NCBI RefSeq assembly: GCF_028473665.1
Contig: NZ_CP098774.1
Location: 124,001 to 188,000 of the forward strand
Length of the DNA: 64,000 nt
Reading direction: 5' to 3'
Source: Sphingomonas sp. QA11
GTDB taxonomy: Bacteria; Pseudomonadota; Alphaproteobacteria; Sphingomonadales; Sphingomonadaceae
Below, piece by piece: positions 56,726 to 64,000 of this stretch (position 1 is its first letter; each line of letters starts with the position of its first letter). Made by a program: the position numbers and the translations under genes. The notes beneath the pieces were generated by a model. It was given only the letters and a program-made list of their open reading frames with translations. It did no database searches and had not been told where the DNA came from.

Positions 56726-57313
56726 ATGATGACATCCGCCACCGCCGCCTTTCGGGCCATGACCCGGGCACTCCCGGGCGGACTCGCCGCGCTGGCCGCG
56801 GTGGTGATCGCGCACCCGGCCCTTGCCGCGACGCAGGAGCCGGAGCACGCGGCGCCCGACTTCTTCGATGCCGCCCTGTGCAAGCCGCCCTACACCTTCG
56901 CCTCGGCGCAGGCGCTGTACGAAGCGGCCGAGAAGGTCGCCAAGCCCGACATGTCGAAGCTGGGGGCGGCCATCTACGATCTGCCCGGGCCGATCGGGAA
57001 GGACGGGTTCGCCAGCAACCAGGTCGTCTTCGCCAATTCGACGGTTGGCGTGCTGGTCCAGGGGGCCGTCGCGACTGAGCTGGCTGCCCGCTACCAGCTT
57101 GCGCCGGAGACCTCGAACCTGCTCGGCGCTTCGTCAAAGGGCTATGCCCGCGCCCTGCCGAAGGATCAGCAGTCCATGCCCGACATGGGGGTGGTCTCCA
57201 TCATCGCGCGCGAATCCCCCGGCTTGCCGGGCAAGACGCTCCTGGCCTGCGAATTCGCCTCGAACGAGGATATCCAGGCACTCAAGCGATTCGAGGCTGA
57301 GTCAAAGCCCTGA
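56726..57313 (+). CDS. Hypothetical exported protein
   Basis: The protein has 195 residues from ATG 56726 (the next codon, 56729, is equally possible). It has a signal peptide (ALPGGLAALAAVVIAHPALAA). The mature part has a Cys near each end (AALCKPPYTF and LLACEFAS) and predicted helix-strand-strand structure. No family is recognised. Confidence 0.75.
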   Translation: MMTSATAAFRAMTRALPGGLAALAAVVIAHPALAATQEPEHAAPDFFDAALCKPPYTFASAQALYEAAEKVAKPDMSKLGAAIYDLPGPIGKDGFASNQVVFANSTVGVLVQGAVATELAARYQLAPETSNLLGASSKGYARALPKDQQSMPDMGVVSIIARESPGLPGKTLLACEFASNEDIQALKRFEAESKP

Positions 57314-57384
57314 CGGGCGTTTGATGCCGACGGTTCGCGTAGGAGGGCGCTCCTGTTTCCCGAGCCAGCCCGTGCGGCGCGCGC

Positions 57385-57891
57385 TTATCCGCGGCAGCCC
57401 CGAGCCTGCTGCAATCCGCGCAGGAAACCGCGCCGGGCGATGCCGGCATCGATCGCCGCGTTGAGCCGCCGCTCGGCCGGGGCGGCGCCGCTCACTTCGC
57501 GGACAAGGCCGCGGAACGGGATGAGCGAGTTCACCACCGCCGCGCCGCCCGCCTTGGCGACGTTGCGCTTATTCTTGGTCGGGGAGCTCGTATAGTCGGG
57601 GCCGAGATCCTTGTTGAGCGCGGCGATCGACGCGCCGATCTGGCGGCAGGTGCCCGTGCCGGCCGTGCCATAGGGGTCGTGGCTCACCTCTTCCAGCAGG
57701 GGCGGGATCTTGGTCTTTTCGATCCCGACATCGCGGACCGGCTGCGACACGATCTGCCCCGCTTCCTGCGTGGTCGATTTGGGCTTTTCCTGGCCCGCGC
57801 CGTTCTCCGCCGTCGCGGGCGCGGCGCCCGCCACTGCCATTACGGCCAGGGCGGCGGTCAGGGTCAATCGTGATCGGATCGTGATTGTCAT
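57385..57891 (-). CDS. Hypothetical exported protein
   Basis: The protein has 168 residues from ATG 57891. It has a signal peptide (LTLTAALAVMAVAGAAPATA). The mature part contains VSQPVRDVGIEKTKIPPLLEE, a conserved-looking CRQIGASIAALNKDLGPDY and a basic C-terminal region with Cys. The pattern QPVRDVGIEKTKIPP recurs in sphingomonad exported proteins (from memory). Function is unknown. Confidence 0.75.
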   Translation of the reverse strand: MTITIRSRLTLTAALAVMAVAGAAPATAENGAGQEKPKSTTQEAGQIVSQPVRDVGIEKTKIPPLLEEVSHDPYGTAGTGTCRQIGASIAALNKDLGPDYTSSPTKNKRNVAKAGGAAVVNSLIPFRGLVREVSGAAPAERRLNAAIDAGIARRGFLRGLQQARGCRG

Positions 57892-57992
57892 GCTTGTTCC
57901 CCAGGGTCGCCGCCGCAAGAGAAGCAGGCCGGCAGTCTGAAGGTCAAACGAGCATCCACCGTTACGGTTCCGGAGCGGTCCGGCGGCCGCGA

Positions 57993-59357
57993 TCAGATCA
58001 AGGGCGTCGCCTTGCCCACTGGCTGGGTCACATAGCCGTGCAGCACGCGAAGCACGCGGCCAAGCCGCTCGCGGTCGACCAGCCCGCCCAGCGACACCCG
58101 CACCGCCTGCAGGTCGTCGCGCGCTGCCGCGAAGCTGCCGGCGGCGATCACCGATAGGCCGTGTTGCCGCATCACCCCGGCCAGATCGTCGGCGGAGAGC
58201 GGGGCGGGCAAGGGCAGCCACAGATGATAGCCCTCGGGCGAGCGCTGGCGCTCCACCTCTCCCAGCACGCTGTCGGCCAGCGCCTGCCGCACGCCGATCT
58301 CGGTGCGCATCGCCGCGACGAGCCGGGCGAGCGTCCCGTCGCCGATCCAGCGGCTGGCCATCGCCGCGTTCAGCGGCGGCGCCATGATCGCCGTCTCATG
58401 GACGTCGGCGGCGAGGCGCAGCGCGCTGCCGACGCTCGGCGCGCGGACATAGGCGACGCGCAGCGCTGGCGTGACGATCTTGGACAGGCTCGCCACATAC
58501 CAGCAATGTTCTGGGGCGAAGGCGGCGATCGGCCTGAGCGGGTCGCTGGCGAGCAGGCCATAGGCATCGTCCTCGATCACCTGCAGTTCGTGGCGCCGCG
58601 CGACAGCCGCGATCGCCTCGCGTTCAGCCTCGGTGATGGTCGCGGCGGTCGGATTGTCGTTGGTCGGCACGACATAGAGCGCGCGGACATTTTCCCTGCG
58701 GCATGCTGCGCCGAGCGCAGCAGCGTTCAACACCGGCAAGGCGAGCAGCCGAACGCCAAGCCTCGCCGTCAGCGCCTTCAGTCCCGGATAGACGAACCGG
58801 CCGCACGCGATCGTATCGCCCGCCTGCAGGGTGGAGGCCAGGATCGCGTGCAGCGCATTCTGCCCGCCCGCGGTGACGATCACCTGCTCTTCGGTCGAGG
58901 GCAGTCCGCGCCCGGACAACAGCCTGGCGCCAGCCGCACGGTCCTGTGGCGCGCCGCCAGCCGGCGCATATTGCAGCCACGCCATTTCCGATCCAGCGAG
59001 CAGCGCGGCGGACGTCTCGACGATCGCGCGACTCAGCAGGCCGCCCGGAATCTCCGGGGGCATGTTCATGCCGGTATCGACCGAGGGTGGCGGGGCGATC
59101 GGCGCGCGCGGCGTCGCCGTCACGAAACTGCCGGCGCGGCCCCGCGCCTCGATCAGCCCGCGCAGCCGGGCCGAGTCATAGGCTTTGGTCACCGTGGTCA
59201 GGTCGACCCCAAGTTTCGCCGCCACCTCGCGCTGCGGCGGAAGCCGGTCCCCCCTGCGCAATTGCCCGCGCGCGATCGCCGCATCGAGTGCGTCGGCGAT
59301 CGCCTGGTATTTGCTGCCCGCGCTGGTCGCGAGATCGGGAAGCCAGGCATCAGTCAT
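57993..59357 (-). CDS. MocR/GntR-type transcriptional regulator with aminotransferase domain
   Basis: A 454-residue fusion. The N-terminal GntR winged helix covers about 15-80 (AIARGQLRRGDRLPPQREVAAKLGVDLTTVTKAYDSARLRG). The fold-type-I aminotransferase domain has the PLP-binding region SLSKIVTPALRVAY, with the Lys near residue 290, and NDNPTAATI upstream. MocR proteins use bound PLP to regulate genes of vitamin B6 or amino-acid metabolism. The target is unclear. The start overlaps the 3' end of the DUF983 gene. Confidence 0.93.
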   Translation of the reverse strand: MTDAWLPDLATSAGSKYQAIADALDAAIARGQLRRGDRLPPQREVAAKLGVDLTTVTKAYDSARLRGLIEARGRAGSFVTATPRAPIAPPPSVDTGMNMPPEIPGGLLSRAIVETSAALLAGSEMAWLQYAPAGGAPQDRAAGARLLSGRGLPSTEEQVIVTAGGQNALHAILASTLQAGDTIACGRFVYPGLKALTARLGVRLLALPVLNAAALGAACRRENVRALYVVPTNDNPTAATITEAEREAIAAVARRHELQVIEDDAYGLLASDPLRPIAAFAPEHCWYVASLSKIVTPALRVAYVRAPSVGSALRLAADVHETAIMAPPLNAAMASRWIGDGTLARLVAAMRTEIGVRQALADSVLGEVERQRSPEGYHLWLPLPAPLSADDLAGVMRQHGLSVIAAGSFAAARDDLQAVRVSLGGLVDRERLGRVLRVLHGYVTQPVGKATPLI

Positions 59358-59790
59358 CGAAATTGCTGGCTCCCTCCTCCGGCGGCCGCTCGTGGAGCTT
59401 TGCCCACAGCTTGCCGGTCCCTGCTTCCTGCGCCCTGTTCACATATTGCGAGGCGACCAGCCATCCCTTGATCGGCCGCAACGGCAGCAGGCACCCCAGG
59501 ATCATGATCGGAAAGGACGTGACCAGATGGATCCAGAGTGGCGGATTGTAGGCCACTTCGATCCATACAAGCAGGAAGGTCAGGGGGAAGGCGACGATGC
59601 ACAGCGAGAAGAAAGCCGGCCCGTCGTCCGGCGCGGCGAAGCGATAGTCGAGCCCACAGACCTCGCACGTCTTCGTCACCTTCAGCCAGGAGGTGAACAT
59701 ATGTCCCTTGCCGCAGCGCGGGCAAAGACCCTTCCATCCCGCTTTCAGTATCCAGCGGAATTTCTCGCCGTCATTCTCCGGGCTGATCAT
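59350..59790 (-). CDS. DUF983 membrane protein
   Basis: A 146-residue protein with a zinc-ribbon-like CPRCGKGHMFTSWL...CEVCGLDYRF (Cys near 24, 27, 43 and 46) followed by two membrane helices (about 63-90 and 96-115). This is the DUF983 layout. It has been linked to cytochrome oxidase neighbourhoods in other bacteria, but nothing of that kind is nearby here. It overlaps the MocR gene by 8 bases. Confidence 0.9.
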   Translation of the reverse strand: MISPENDGEKFRWILKAGWKGLCPRCGKGHMFTSWLKVTKTCEVCGLDYRFAAPDDGPAFFSLCIVAFPLTFLLVWIEVAYNPPLWIHLVTSFPIMILGCLLPLRPIKGWLVASQYVNRAQEAGTGKLWAKLHERPPEEGASNFDD

Positions 59791-59877
59791 CGTGCATGCC
59801 TTATGTATCCGTACAATAAGCCATACATAGTTTGCCGGGGCGCAGGAATCCAGTGGGAGAATCGGCCGTGAGTCGCG

Positions 59878-60957
59878 TCAGCGCCTGTCCAGGTCCGCGC
59901 GGGGGCAGTCCGCCCCGCGCCGCACCGGATTGCACCGCGCGACCGCCCCGCCAGGCAAGCGCACCTGATAGCCGCCCTGAAACCGCGCATCGGGCCACAG
60001 ATAGTCGGTCGAGACATATTGCGCGCCGCTGGCGAGCGCCGCCTCGCGCCGTTTCGTATCATTGGCGCGCGCTTCCTCCGTATCGGCATCGGCCCGTGTC
60101 CGCACGATATACCCCGCCGCGACGTCGCGGCGGATGCGCGCGCCTTCCGCGATCGGATCGTTGAGCGTTAGATAGGCGGCGGCAGGCGAATCCTCGTCGG
60201 TGTTGATGAAGAATACCCGGCCCTCGAGCGACCGCCGCGCCCCGCGATACCCCGCCACTTTCTCCGGCCCCTCGTCGAGCGCGAAGAGGAAGCGCCCGCG
60301 CGCCTTCTCCAGTGTCGGCCAGTTGCCGGCACGCACCGCGTCGCGCAGCGTCGGGTAGCTGCCCTGCACCTCGTCCGGCACGATCAGCTTCTTCGCTGGC
60401 ATCACCGACCTGATCTCGGCGTCAAGCGCATCCCAGGCCGCCGCATCGAACGGCAGCGCGTCGATCCCGCCGCGCCACGCGTTCTTCTCGTCCTTGGCGT
60501 TGAACATCAGCATGATCGGCACATGCCCGGGGTGCCGGTCCGACCAGCGCAGGATGAGGCGCAGGCACTCGGTCAGCAGCACGCAGCTGCTCGAATTGTC
60601 GATGCCCGGAATGTGCAACACCTTGAACCCGGGCCGCAACAGCGTGGGATCGTTCGATCCCTTCGCGTAATGGCCGCCCTTCGGGTCGTAGTTGACGTCG
60701 ATCTCGATCTGCCGCGCGCCGGCATCGAGTTGTTCGGTCAGCGGCCGGTGCGCATAGTCGAGCATGTCAGCAATCGCCGGGCTGGCCGCACGGACCTTGG
60801 CCATCGTCTCGGCCGGCATCGCCAGCTTGTAGCTGTTGTGCGTGCCGACCACGCTGATGTCGTTCGACCGCAACGGGACTGGGGCCGGGGCCGGTTCGGC
60901 CGCGGCGGAGACCAATGCGATCAGCGGCAGGAACTTCAGGATGCGTTTGTCCGCCAT
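59878..60957 (-). CDS. Exported Ca2+-dependent PI-PLC-like phosphodiesterase
   Basis: The protein has 359 residues from ATG 60957; the 17 codons upstream are basic and not signal-like. A signal peptide (ILKFLPLIALVSAAAEP) is followed by a TIM barrel with the catalytic His in VVGTHNSYKLA (about 53-63), metal ligands in QIEIDVNYDPKGGHYAKG, and second His in VLHIPGID near 133-140. The C-terminal end QYVSTDYLWPDARF fits the family. It is likely to hydrolyse a phosphodiester lipid or similar substrate outside the cytoplasm. Confidence 0.88.
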   Translation of the reverse strand: MADKRILKFLPLIALVSAAAEPAPAPVPLRSNDISVVGTHNSYKLAMPAETMAKVRAASPAIADMLDYAHRPLTEQLDAGARQIEIDVNYDPKGGHYAKGSNDPTLLRPGFKVLHIPGIDNSSSCVLLTECLRLILRWSDRHPGHVPIMLMFNAKDEKNAWRGGIDALPFDAAAWDALDAEIRSVMPAKKLIVPDEVQGSYPTLRDAVRAGNWPTLEKARGRFLFALDEGPEKVAGYRGARRSLEGRVFFINTDEDSPAAAYLTLNDPIAEGARIRRDVAAGYIVRTRADADTEEARANDTKRREAALASGAQYVSTDYLWPDARFQGGYQVRLPGGAVARCNPVRRGADCPRADLDRR

Positions 60958-61071
60958 TGTCGTTCTTTCCCCAATTCGTCGGTAGCCGTGCGGAGCTGCC
61001 CGCATCATTGCTCAGCCTCTTCGTGAATGTTGGCGTCATTCCGGTGACAGGGCGATGTGACGGTGCCGGCC

Positions 61072-61394
61072 TTACCGCACCTCGATGAAAGGTTCGCCTT
61101 TCGCGAAGAGGGCGCCAACCTCATCCCAGCGTTGGTCGAGCCACGCCGACAACGCCTGGTTCGTCGCGTTGCCGCAACGCAGCCAGATCAGGATGAAGCG
61201 ATCGGGCAGGCGAAGGACGACGAAGTCTTCATCCTTGCTGATCATGCCATGCCATGCGTTTCGGCATAGGCTGCGATCGTTGCGTCGCTGGCGGCGACCA
61301 GCCCGATATCGGCGACGTGGACAGCCTGCTGCCCACGCGCGTCCAGCCACCGGCACAGGGCCGGCGGAAGCTGCGCGTCGACCAGAAATTTCAT
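61072..61394 (-). pseudogene. DUF5615 PIN-like toxin, frameshifted by a 5-bp repeat
   Basis: ATG 61394 overlaps the DUF433 antitoxin stop (ATGA) and opens the family N-terminus MKFLVDAQLPPALCRWLDARG, with the catalytic Asp in LVDAQLP. The frame reaches AYAETHGMA and stops. The rest, MISKDEDFVVLRLP...ALSAWLDQRWDEV, is complete in another frame, to 61072. At the break is (ATGCC)2ATGC on the plus strand (61244-61257). Removing one 5-base unit gives exactly 106 codons in frame. The toxin is therefore probably off, either as a mutation or as reversible slippage. Confidence 0.85.
61244..61257. repeat. 5-bp tandem repeat at the toxin frameshift
   Basis: ATGCC-ATGCC-ATGC. One unit fewer restores the DUF5615 reading frame. 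Confidence 0.85.
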
Positions 61395-61624
61395 TCGGCG
61401 GCGAAGACGATCGGGTGGTCCGCGGCCGCCGCGGCATAGGAAAGGGCGGCTCGCACATCTTCAACGGACAGATAGGGAAAATCGGCGGCGATTTCCGCCG
61501 TGCTCGCTCCACCCGCCAGCATCGCCAATATGTCGGTCACACGCACCCGCGTACCGGCAACCACCGGGCGACCGCCACATATGGCCGGATCAACCGCGAT
61601 GCGAGGGAAGCCCGATAGCGTCAT
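61391..61624 (-). CDS. DUF433 antitoxin
   Basis: The protein has 77 residues from ATG 61624; a longer in-frame reading is not family-like. The DUF433 signature is complete: RIAVDPAICGGRPVVAGTRVRVTDILAMLAGG (about 9-40) and SVEDVRAALSYAAA near the C-terminus. This is a small helix-turn-helix antitoxin normally encoded just before a DUF5615 PIN-like toxin, as here, with a 4-base overlap. It can bind both the toxin and its own promoter. Confidence 0.93.
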   Translation of the reverse strand: MTLSGFPRIAVDPAICGGRPVVAGTRVRVTDILAMLAGGASTAEIAADFPYLSVEDVRAALSYAAAAADHPIVFAAE

Positions 61625-61691
61625 TGCGCCAAAATGTAGGATCGCCCCGCCCTGGTCAAGCCGAGGCGCCTTGCAGCCACATCCGGCTCGA

Positions 61692-62567
61692 TCACGTAGC
61701 CGGCACAAGCTTGTCCTGTGTCTTCGTCGCGAAATCGCTCGCATCATGGCGCTCGTGGAGCTGGCTCGCCGGATCGCCCATCACGCGATTGACCATCCGT
61801 CCGCGTGCCACGGCTGGCCGAGCCGCGATCATGTCGGTCCAGCGCTGGAGGTTCTTATACTCCTGCACCTGCAGGAACTCGCCCGCGTCATAGGCCAGGC
61901 CCTTGGCCAGCGCGCCGTACCAAGGCCAGGTCGCGATATCGGCGATGGTATAGGTGTCGCCCGCCAGATACTCGCTCTCCGCCAGGCGTCGGTCGAGCAC
62001 GTCCAGTTGCCGCTTCACCTCCATCGCATAACGATCGATCGCGTATTCGATCTTGAAGGGCGCGTAGGCGTAGAAATGGCCGAAGCCGCCGCCGAGGAAG
62101 GGCGCGCTGCCCATCTGCCAGAACAGCCATGACAGGCATCCGGCACGGGCCGCCGTCTCAGTCGGCAGGAACGCCCCGAACTTCTCCGCCAGGTGCATCA
62201 GGATCGCGCCGGATTCGAAGATCCGGATCGGTTCAGGCCCGCTGCGATCGAGCAGCGCCGGGATCTTCGAATTCGGGTTCACCTCGACAAAGCCGCTGCC
62301 GAACTGGTCGCCCTGATTGATGCGGATCAGCCAGGCGTCATATTCCGCGCCCGCGTGGCTGAGCTCGAGCAACTCCTCGAGCATCACGGTCACCTTCACG
62401 CCATTGGGCGTGCCCAGTGAATAAAGCTGCAGGGGGTGCTTGCCGACCGGCAGTTCCTTGTCGTGAGTCGCCCCGGCGATCGGGCGGTTGATGTTCGCGA
62501 ACTGGCCGCCATTGTCCTTGTTCCAGGTCCAGACTTTGGGCGGGACGTAGTCGGTCGTGTCGGTCAT
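61692..62567 (-). CDS. yghU: Glutathione S-transferase family protein (YghU-like disulphide reductase)
   Basis: The protein has 291 residues from ATG 62567; upstream codons are not conserved. It has the extended N-terminus typical of YghU (PPKVWTWNKDNGGQFANINRP, ATHDKELPVGKHPLQLYSL), then the thioredoxin-like domain with VNPNSKIPALLD and FESGAILMHLAEK near 107-128, and an all-helical C-terminal domain. YghU proteins reduce disulphides or organic peroxides with glutathione. It is divergent from the isochorismatase-like gene. Confidence 0.93.
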   Translation of the reverse strand: MTDTTDYVPPKVWTWNKDNGGQFANINRPIAGATHDKELPVGKHPLQLYSLGTPNGVKVTVMLEELLELSHAGAEYDAWLIRINQGDQFGSGFVEVNPNSKIPALLDRSGPEPIRIFESGAILMHLAEKFGAFLPTETAARAGCLSWLFWQMGSAPFLGGGFGHFYAYAPFKIEYAIDRYAMEVKRQLDVLDRRLAESEYLAGDTYTIADIATWPWYGALAKGLAYDAGEFLQVQEYKNLQRWTDMIAARPAVARGRMVNRVMGDPASQLHERHDASDFATKTQDKLVPAT

Positions 62568-62722
62568 GGGGTGGCTCCAGCAGCGCGGTGATGGACGCGA
62601 TGTAAGGAGCCGGGGGGCAACACCAAGGGCCGCGGCCGACCCGGCGACAAAAACAATCGCGCGTTGCGGCTCGCCCAACGAACGCGCCTTGCATTTGGCT
62701 GCTATGTCGGGTGCAAGCGGCC

Positions 62723-63208
62723 ATGCGCCAGGCTTTGCTCGTGGTTGATGTCCAGCCCTGTTTCGATCCGCCGTCCTGGCTGATCGAGGAGGTCGGACAG
62801 CTCGCGGCCGCCATGCCTTCCGTCGCGACGGTCGAACGCCATGACGAGGCGATCACGCCGTTCGAGCGTCAGCTCGGCTGGAAGCCGGCGCCTGACGATG
62901 CGAGCCTCGTGCGGACCGATGCCCTGTTCGTGAAGCACGGCTATCTGCCGCCGCCCGAGGCGATCCGTCATCTTCGCGGCATCGGTGTCGACCGGGTGCT
63001 CGTCTGCGGCATTCAGGCCGATACGTGCGTCCTCGCGGCCGGTTTCGCGCTGTTCGACGCAGGGCTTCATCCGACCCTGTTGCGCTGGCTGACGGTCGGG
63101 TCGTCGCTCGACCGGTCAGGCGCGCTTGGCGAGCGATTGTGGCGCCATCATTTCGGCGCGGTTATCGGGTCGCGGAAGGAGCTGATGGCCGGGCCGGCTC
63201 ACCAGTAA
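62723..63208 (+). CDS. Isochorismatase-family cysteine hydrolase
   Basis: The protein has 161 residues from ATG 62723. GTG 62711 in frame is also possible. The alpha/beta fold has Asp in LLVVDVQPCF (about 6-15), Lys in LFVKHGY (near 74), and the nucleophile Cys near 103 in VCGIQADTCVLAAGF. The three catalytic residues of the family are therefore present. Members cleave vinyl ethers, nicotinamide or similar amides. The substrate is unknown. Confidence 0.9.
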   Translation: MRQALLVVDVQPCFDPPSWLIEEVGQLAAAMPSVATVERHDEAITPFERQLGWKPAPDDASLVRTDALFVKHGYLPPPEAIRHLRGIGVDRVLVCGIQADTCVLAAGFALFDAGLHPTLLRWLTVGSSLDRSGALGERLWRHHFGAVIGSRKELMAGPAHQ

Positions 63209-63621
63209 TTCGCCGGATCGGGCGTCGGCGCATTACAGGCGCGGGTGCTGCCGTGCTTGCAGGCATAGACCTGGCGCCGCCAGTCGGCCATCGCGTCTGC
63301 GTAGGCGCGTTCCTTGTGCTCGGCGATCCGGGCGTCGAGCGCGACCTCGCGGTGATGCGCGCGAAGCGCGGCGCGATACGCATCCAGGTCGGCGGCATAT
63401 TGGGCATCGGCTCCGGCCTGCGCCCCGGCATTGGCGTCGGTGACCGCGTTCTGCCGCGCAGCCGCCTGGGCCTCGACATCCCGGTTGGCGGCCGCCACGT
63501 CGGGGCTGTTCACATCGTTCTCCGAACCGGATGTCGCCGGGGCAGGCGGCGTGGTTTGGGCGGTTACAGTTGCCGTGCTGCCCAACAGGGTAAGCGCCAG
63601 CGCGATGCTCGTCATCTTCAT
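63199..63621 (-). CDS. Hypothetical exported alanine-rich protein
   Basis: The protein has 140 residues from ATG 63621. It has a signal peptide (MTSIALALTLLGSTATVTAQ). The mature part is helical and rich in Ala, Asp and Arg (ANRDVEAQAAARQNAVTDANAG), ending with two Cys (YACKHGSTRACNAP) that may form a disulphide. Its 3' end overlaps the isochorismatase gene end on the other strand by 10 bases. No family is recognised. Confidence 0.75.
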   Translation of the reverse strand: MKMTSIALALTLLGSTATVTAQTTPPAPATSGSENDVNSPDVAAANRDVEAQAAARQNAVTDANAGAQAGADAQYAADLDAYRAALRAHHREVALDARIAEHKERAYADAMADWRRQVYACKHGSTRACNAPTPDPANYW

Positions 63622-63684
63622 GATCGCAACTCCATTCAGGAGTTCTGCCAACGAATGCACCCGGCCGCTGTTCCGTGCGATATC

Positions 63685-64000
63685 CTAGTCCGCACGCGGC
63701 CGCGCTGCGTTCCGGTCCCGTCGCATCGCCCAGCGAAGCAGGCGGCGCAGCGCCAGCAGCGCGGTGATGGCGCCCGCGAGCAGCAGGACCGCGACGCCGA
63801 TCGCGATGAACGGATTGGCGAGCGCGAGCAGCAAGAGCCCGCCGGTCGCCACATCCTCCGTCGTGGAAACCAGCACGTTGCTGACTGGTTCGGGGCTGGC
63901 GTTCACCAGGGCGCGCGTGCCCGCCTTGGCGCTGTGAGTCAGCAGCGACGCCCCGCCGCCCAGGATCAGCGCGATCACCTGCCAGGCCGGATCGTTCGGA
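63685..64000 (-). CDS. DUF4126-family membrane protein, 5' end outside window
   Basis: The frame is open from the right window edge to the stop at 63685. The GTG at 63978 is internal to family sequence, so the gene starts beyond the window. The visible part has LGGGASLLTHSAKAGTRALVNASPEPVSN, typical of DUF4126 C-terminal regions, then two membrane helices (LLLLALANPFIAIGVAVLLL) and a basic tail. Function is unknown. Confidence 0.85.
   Translation of the reverse strand, partial: PNDPAWQVIALILGGGASLLTHSAKAGTRALVNASPEPVSNVLVSTTEDVATGGLLLLALANPFIAIGVAVLLLAGAITALLALRRLLRWAMRRDRNAARPRAD

Overview
The window is high-GC chromosomal DNA from an alphaproteobacterium, most likely a member of the Sphingomonadales (Sphingomonas or a close relative). 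The call rests on the TCA-cycle gene cluster, an alphaproteobacterial LexA box (GAAC-N7-GAAC) in front of uvrA, several families of intergenic palindromic repeats, and the general gene content. I saw no rRNA, tRNA or CRISPR array.

Layout. 1-12.8 kb: small metabolic and stress genes. These are a QorB-like oxidoreductase divergent from an HxlR regulator, an SDR, an alpha/beta hydrolase, an RlpA-like lipoprotein, purC, a HAD hydrolase, a GNAT acetyltransferase, an HSL-type esterase, two tandem soluble chemoreceptors, and an ArsR-SRPBCC pair followed by a divergent clpP. 12.9-34.8 kb: respiratory and TCA core. It contains sdhC-sdhD-sdhA, then about 7.8 kb of other genes, then sdhB, a thioesterase, zapE, mdh, sucD, sucA, sucB and lpd. 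Between sdhA and sdhB lie a HExxH metallopeptidase, a frameshifted creD, an accessory AAA+ ATPase/subtilase pair, and an FMN-dependent 2-hydroxyacid oxidase. 35-48 kb: membrane proteins, a glutamine-rich lipoprotein, a LytS/LytTR two-component system, a pseudo-esterase, a tyrosinase, a LysR regulator with a divergent epoxide-hydrolase-like gene and a cupin, and an outer-membrane barrel candidate. 48.4-51.5 kb: SOS-type uvrA. 51.5-52.9 kb: an AT-rich scar holding the C-terminal remnant of a NACHT/STAND NTPase and a truncated DUF6429 gene. 53-64 kb: sterol-desaturase family, NYN-LOTUS protein, MocR regulator, PI-PLC-like protein, a DUF433/DUF5615 toxin-antitoxin pair with a broken toxin frame, GST, isochorismatase-like hydrolase and small exported proteins.

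The most unusual unit is at 18161-21882. A cytoplasmic AAA+ ATPase with a C-terminal helix-turn-helix and a cytoplasmic subtilisin-like protease with an intact catalytic tetrad are translationally coupled. The pair is bracketed by 28-bp imperfect inverted repeats (26 of 28 identical) and has an AT-rich leader carrying three copies of TAGTCCA. No transposase is present. It looks like a mobile two-gene cassette, and I infer a conflict or defence role. A second small element, 27700-28090, is a GIY-YIG endonuclease gene enclosed by 26-bp inverted repeats (25 of 26 identical). It sits between mdh and sucD, where sucC would commonly be found.

Palindromic repeats of at least five types lie between genes, and one copy sits in frame inside uvrA. 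Several genes are broken or have lost key residues: creD (frameshift), the DUF5615 toxin (5-bp repeat frameshift), the NACHT NTPase (truncated), DUF6429 (truncated), and an esterase-D-like protein lacking its nucleophile serine.
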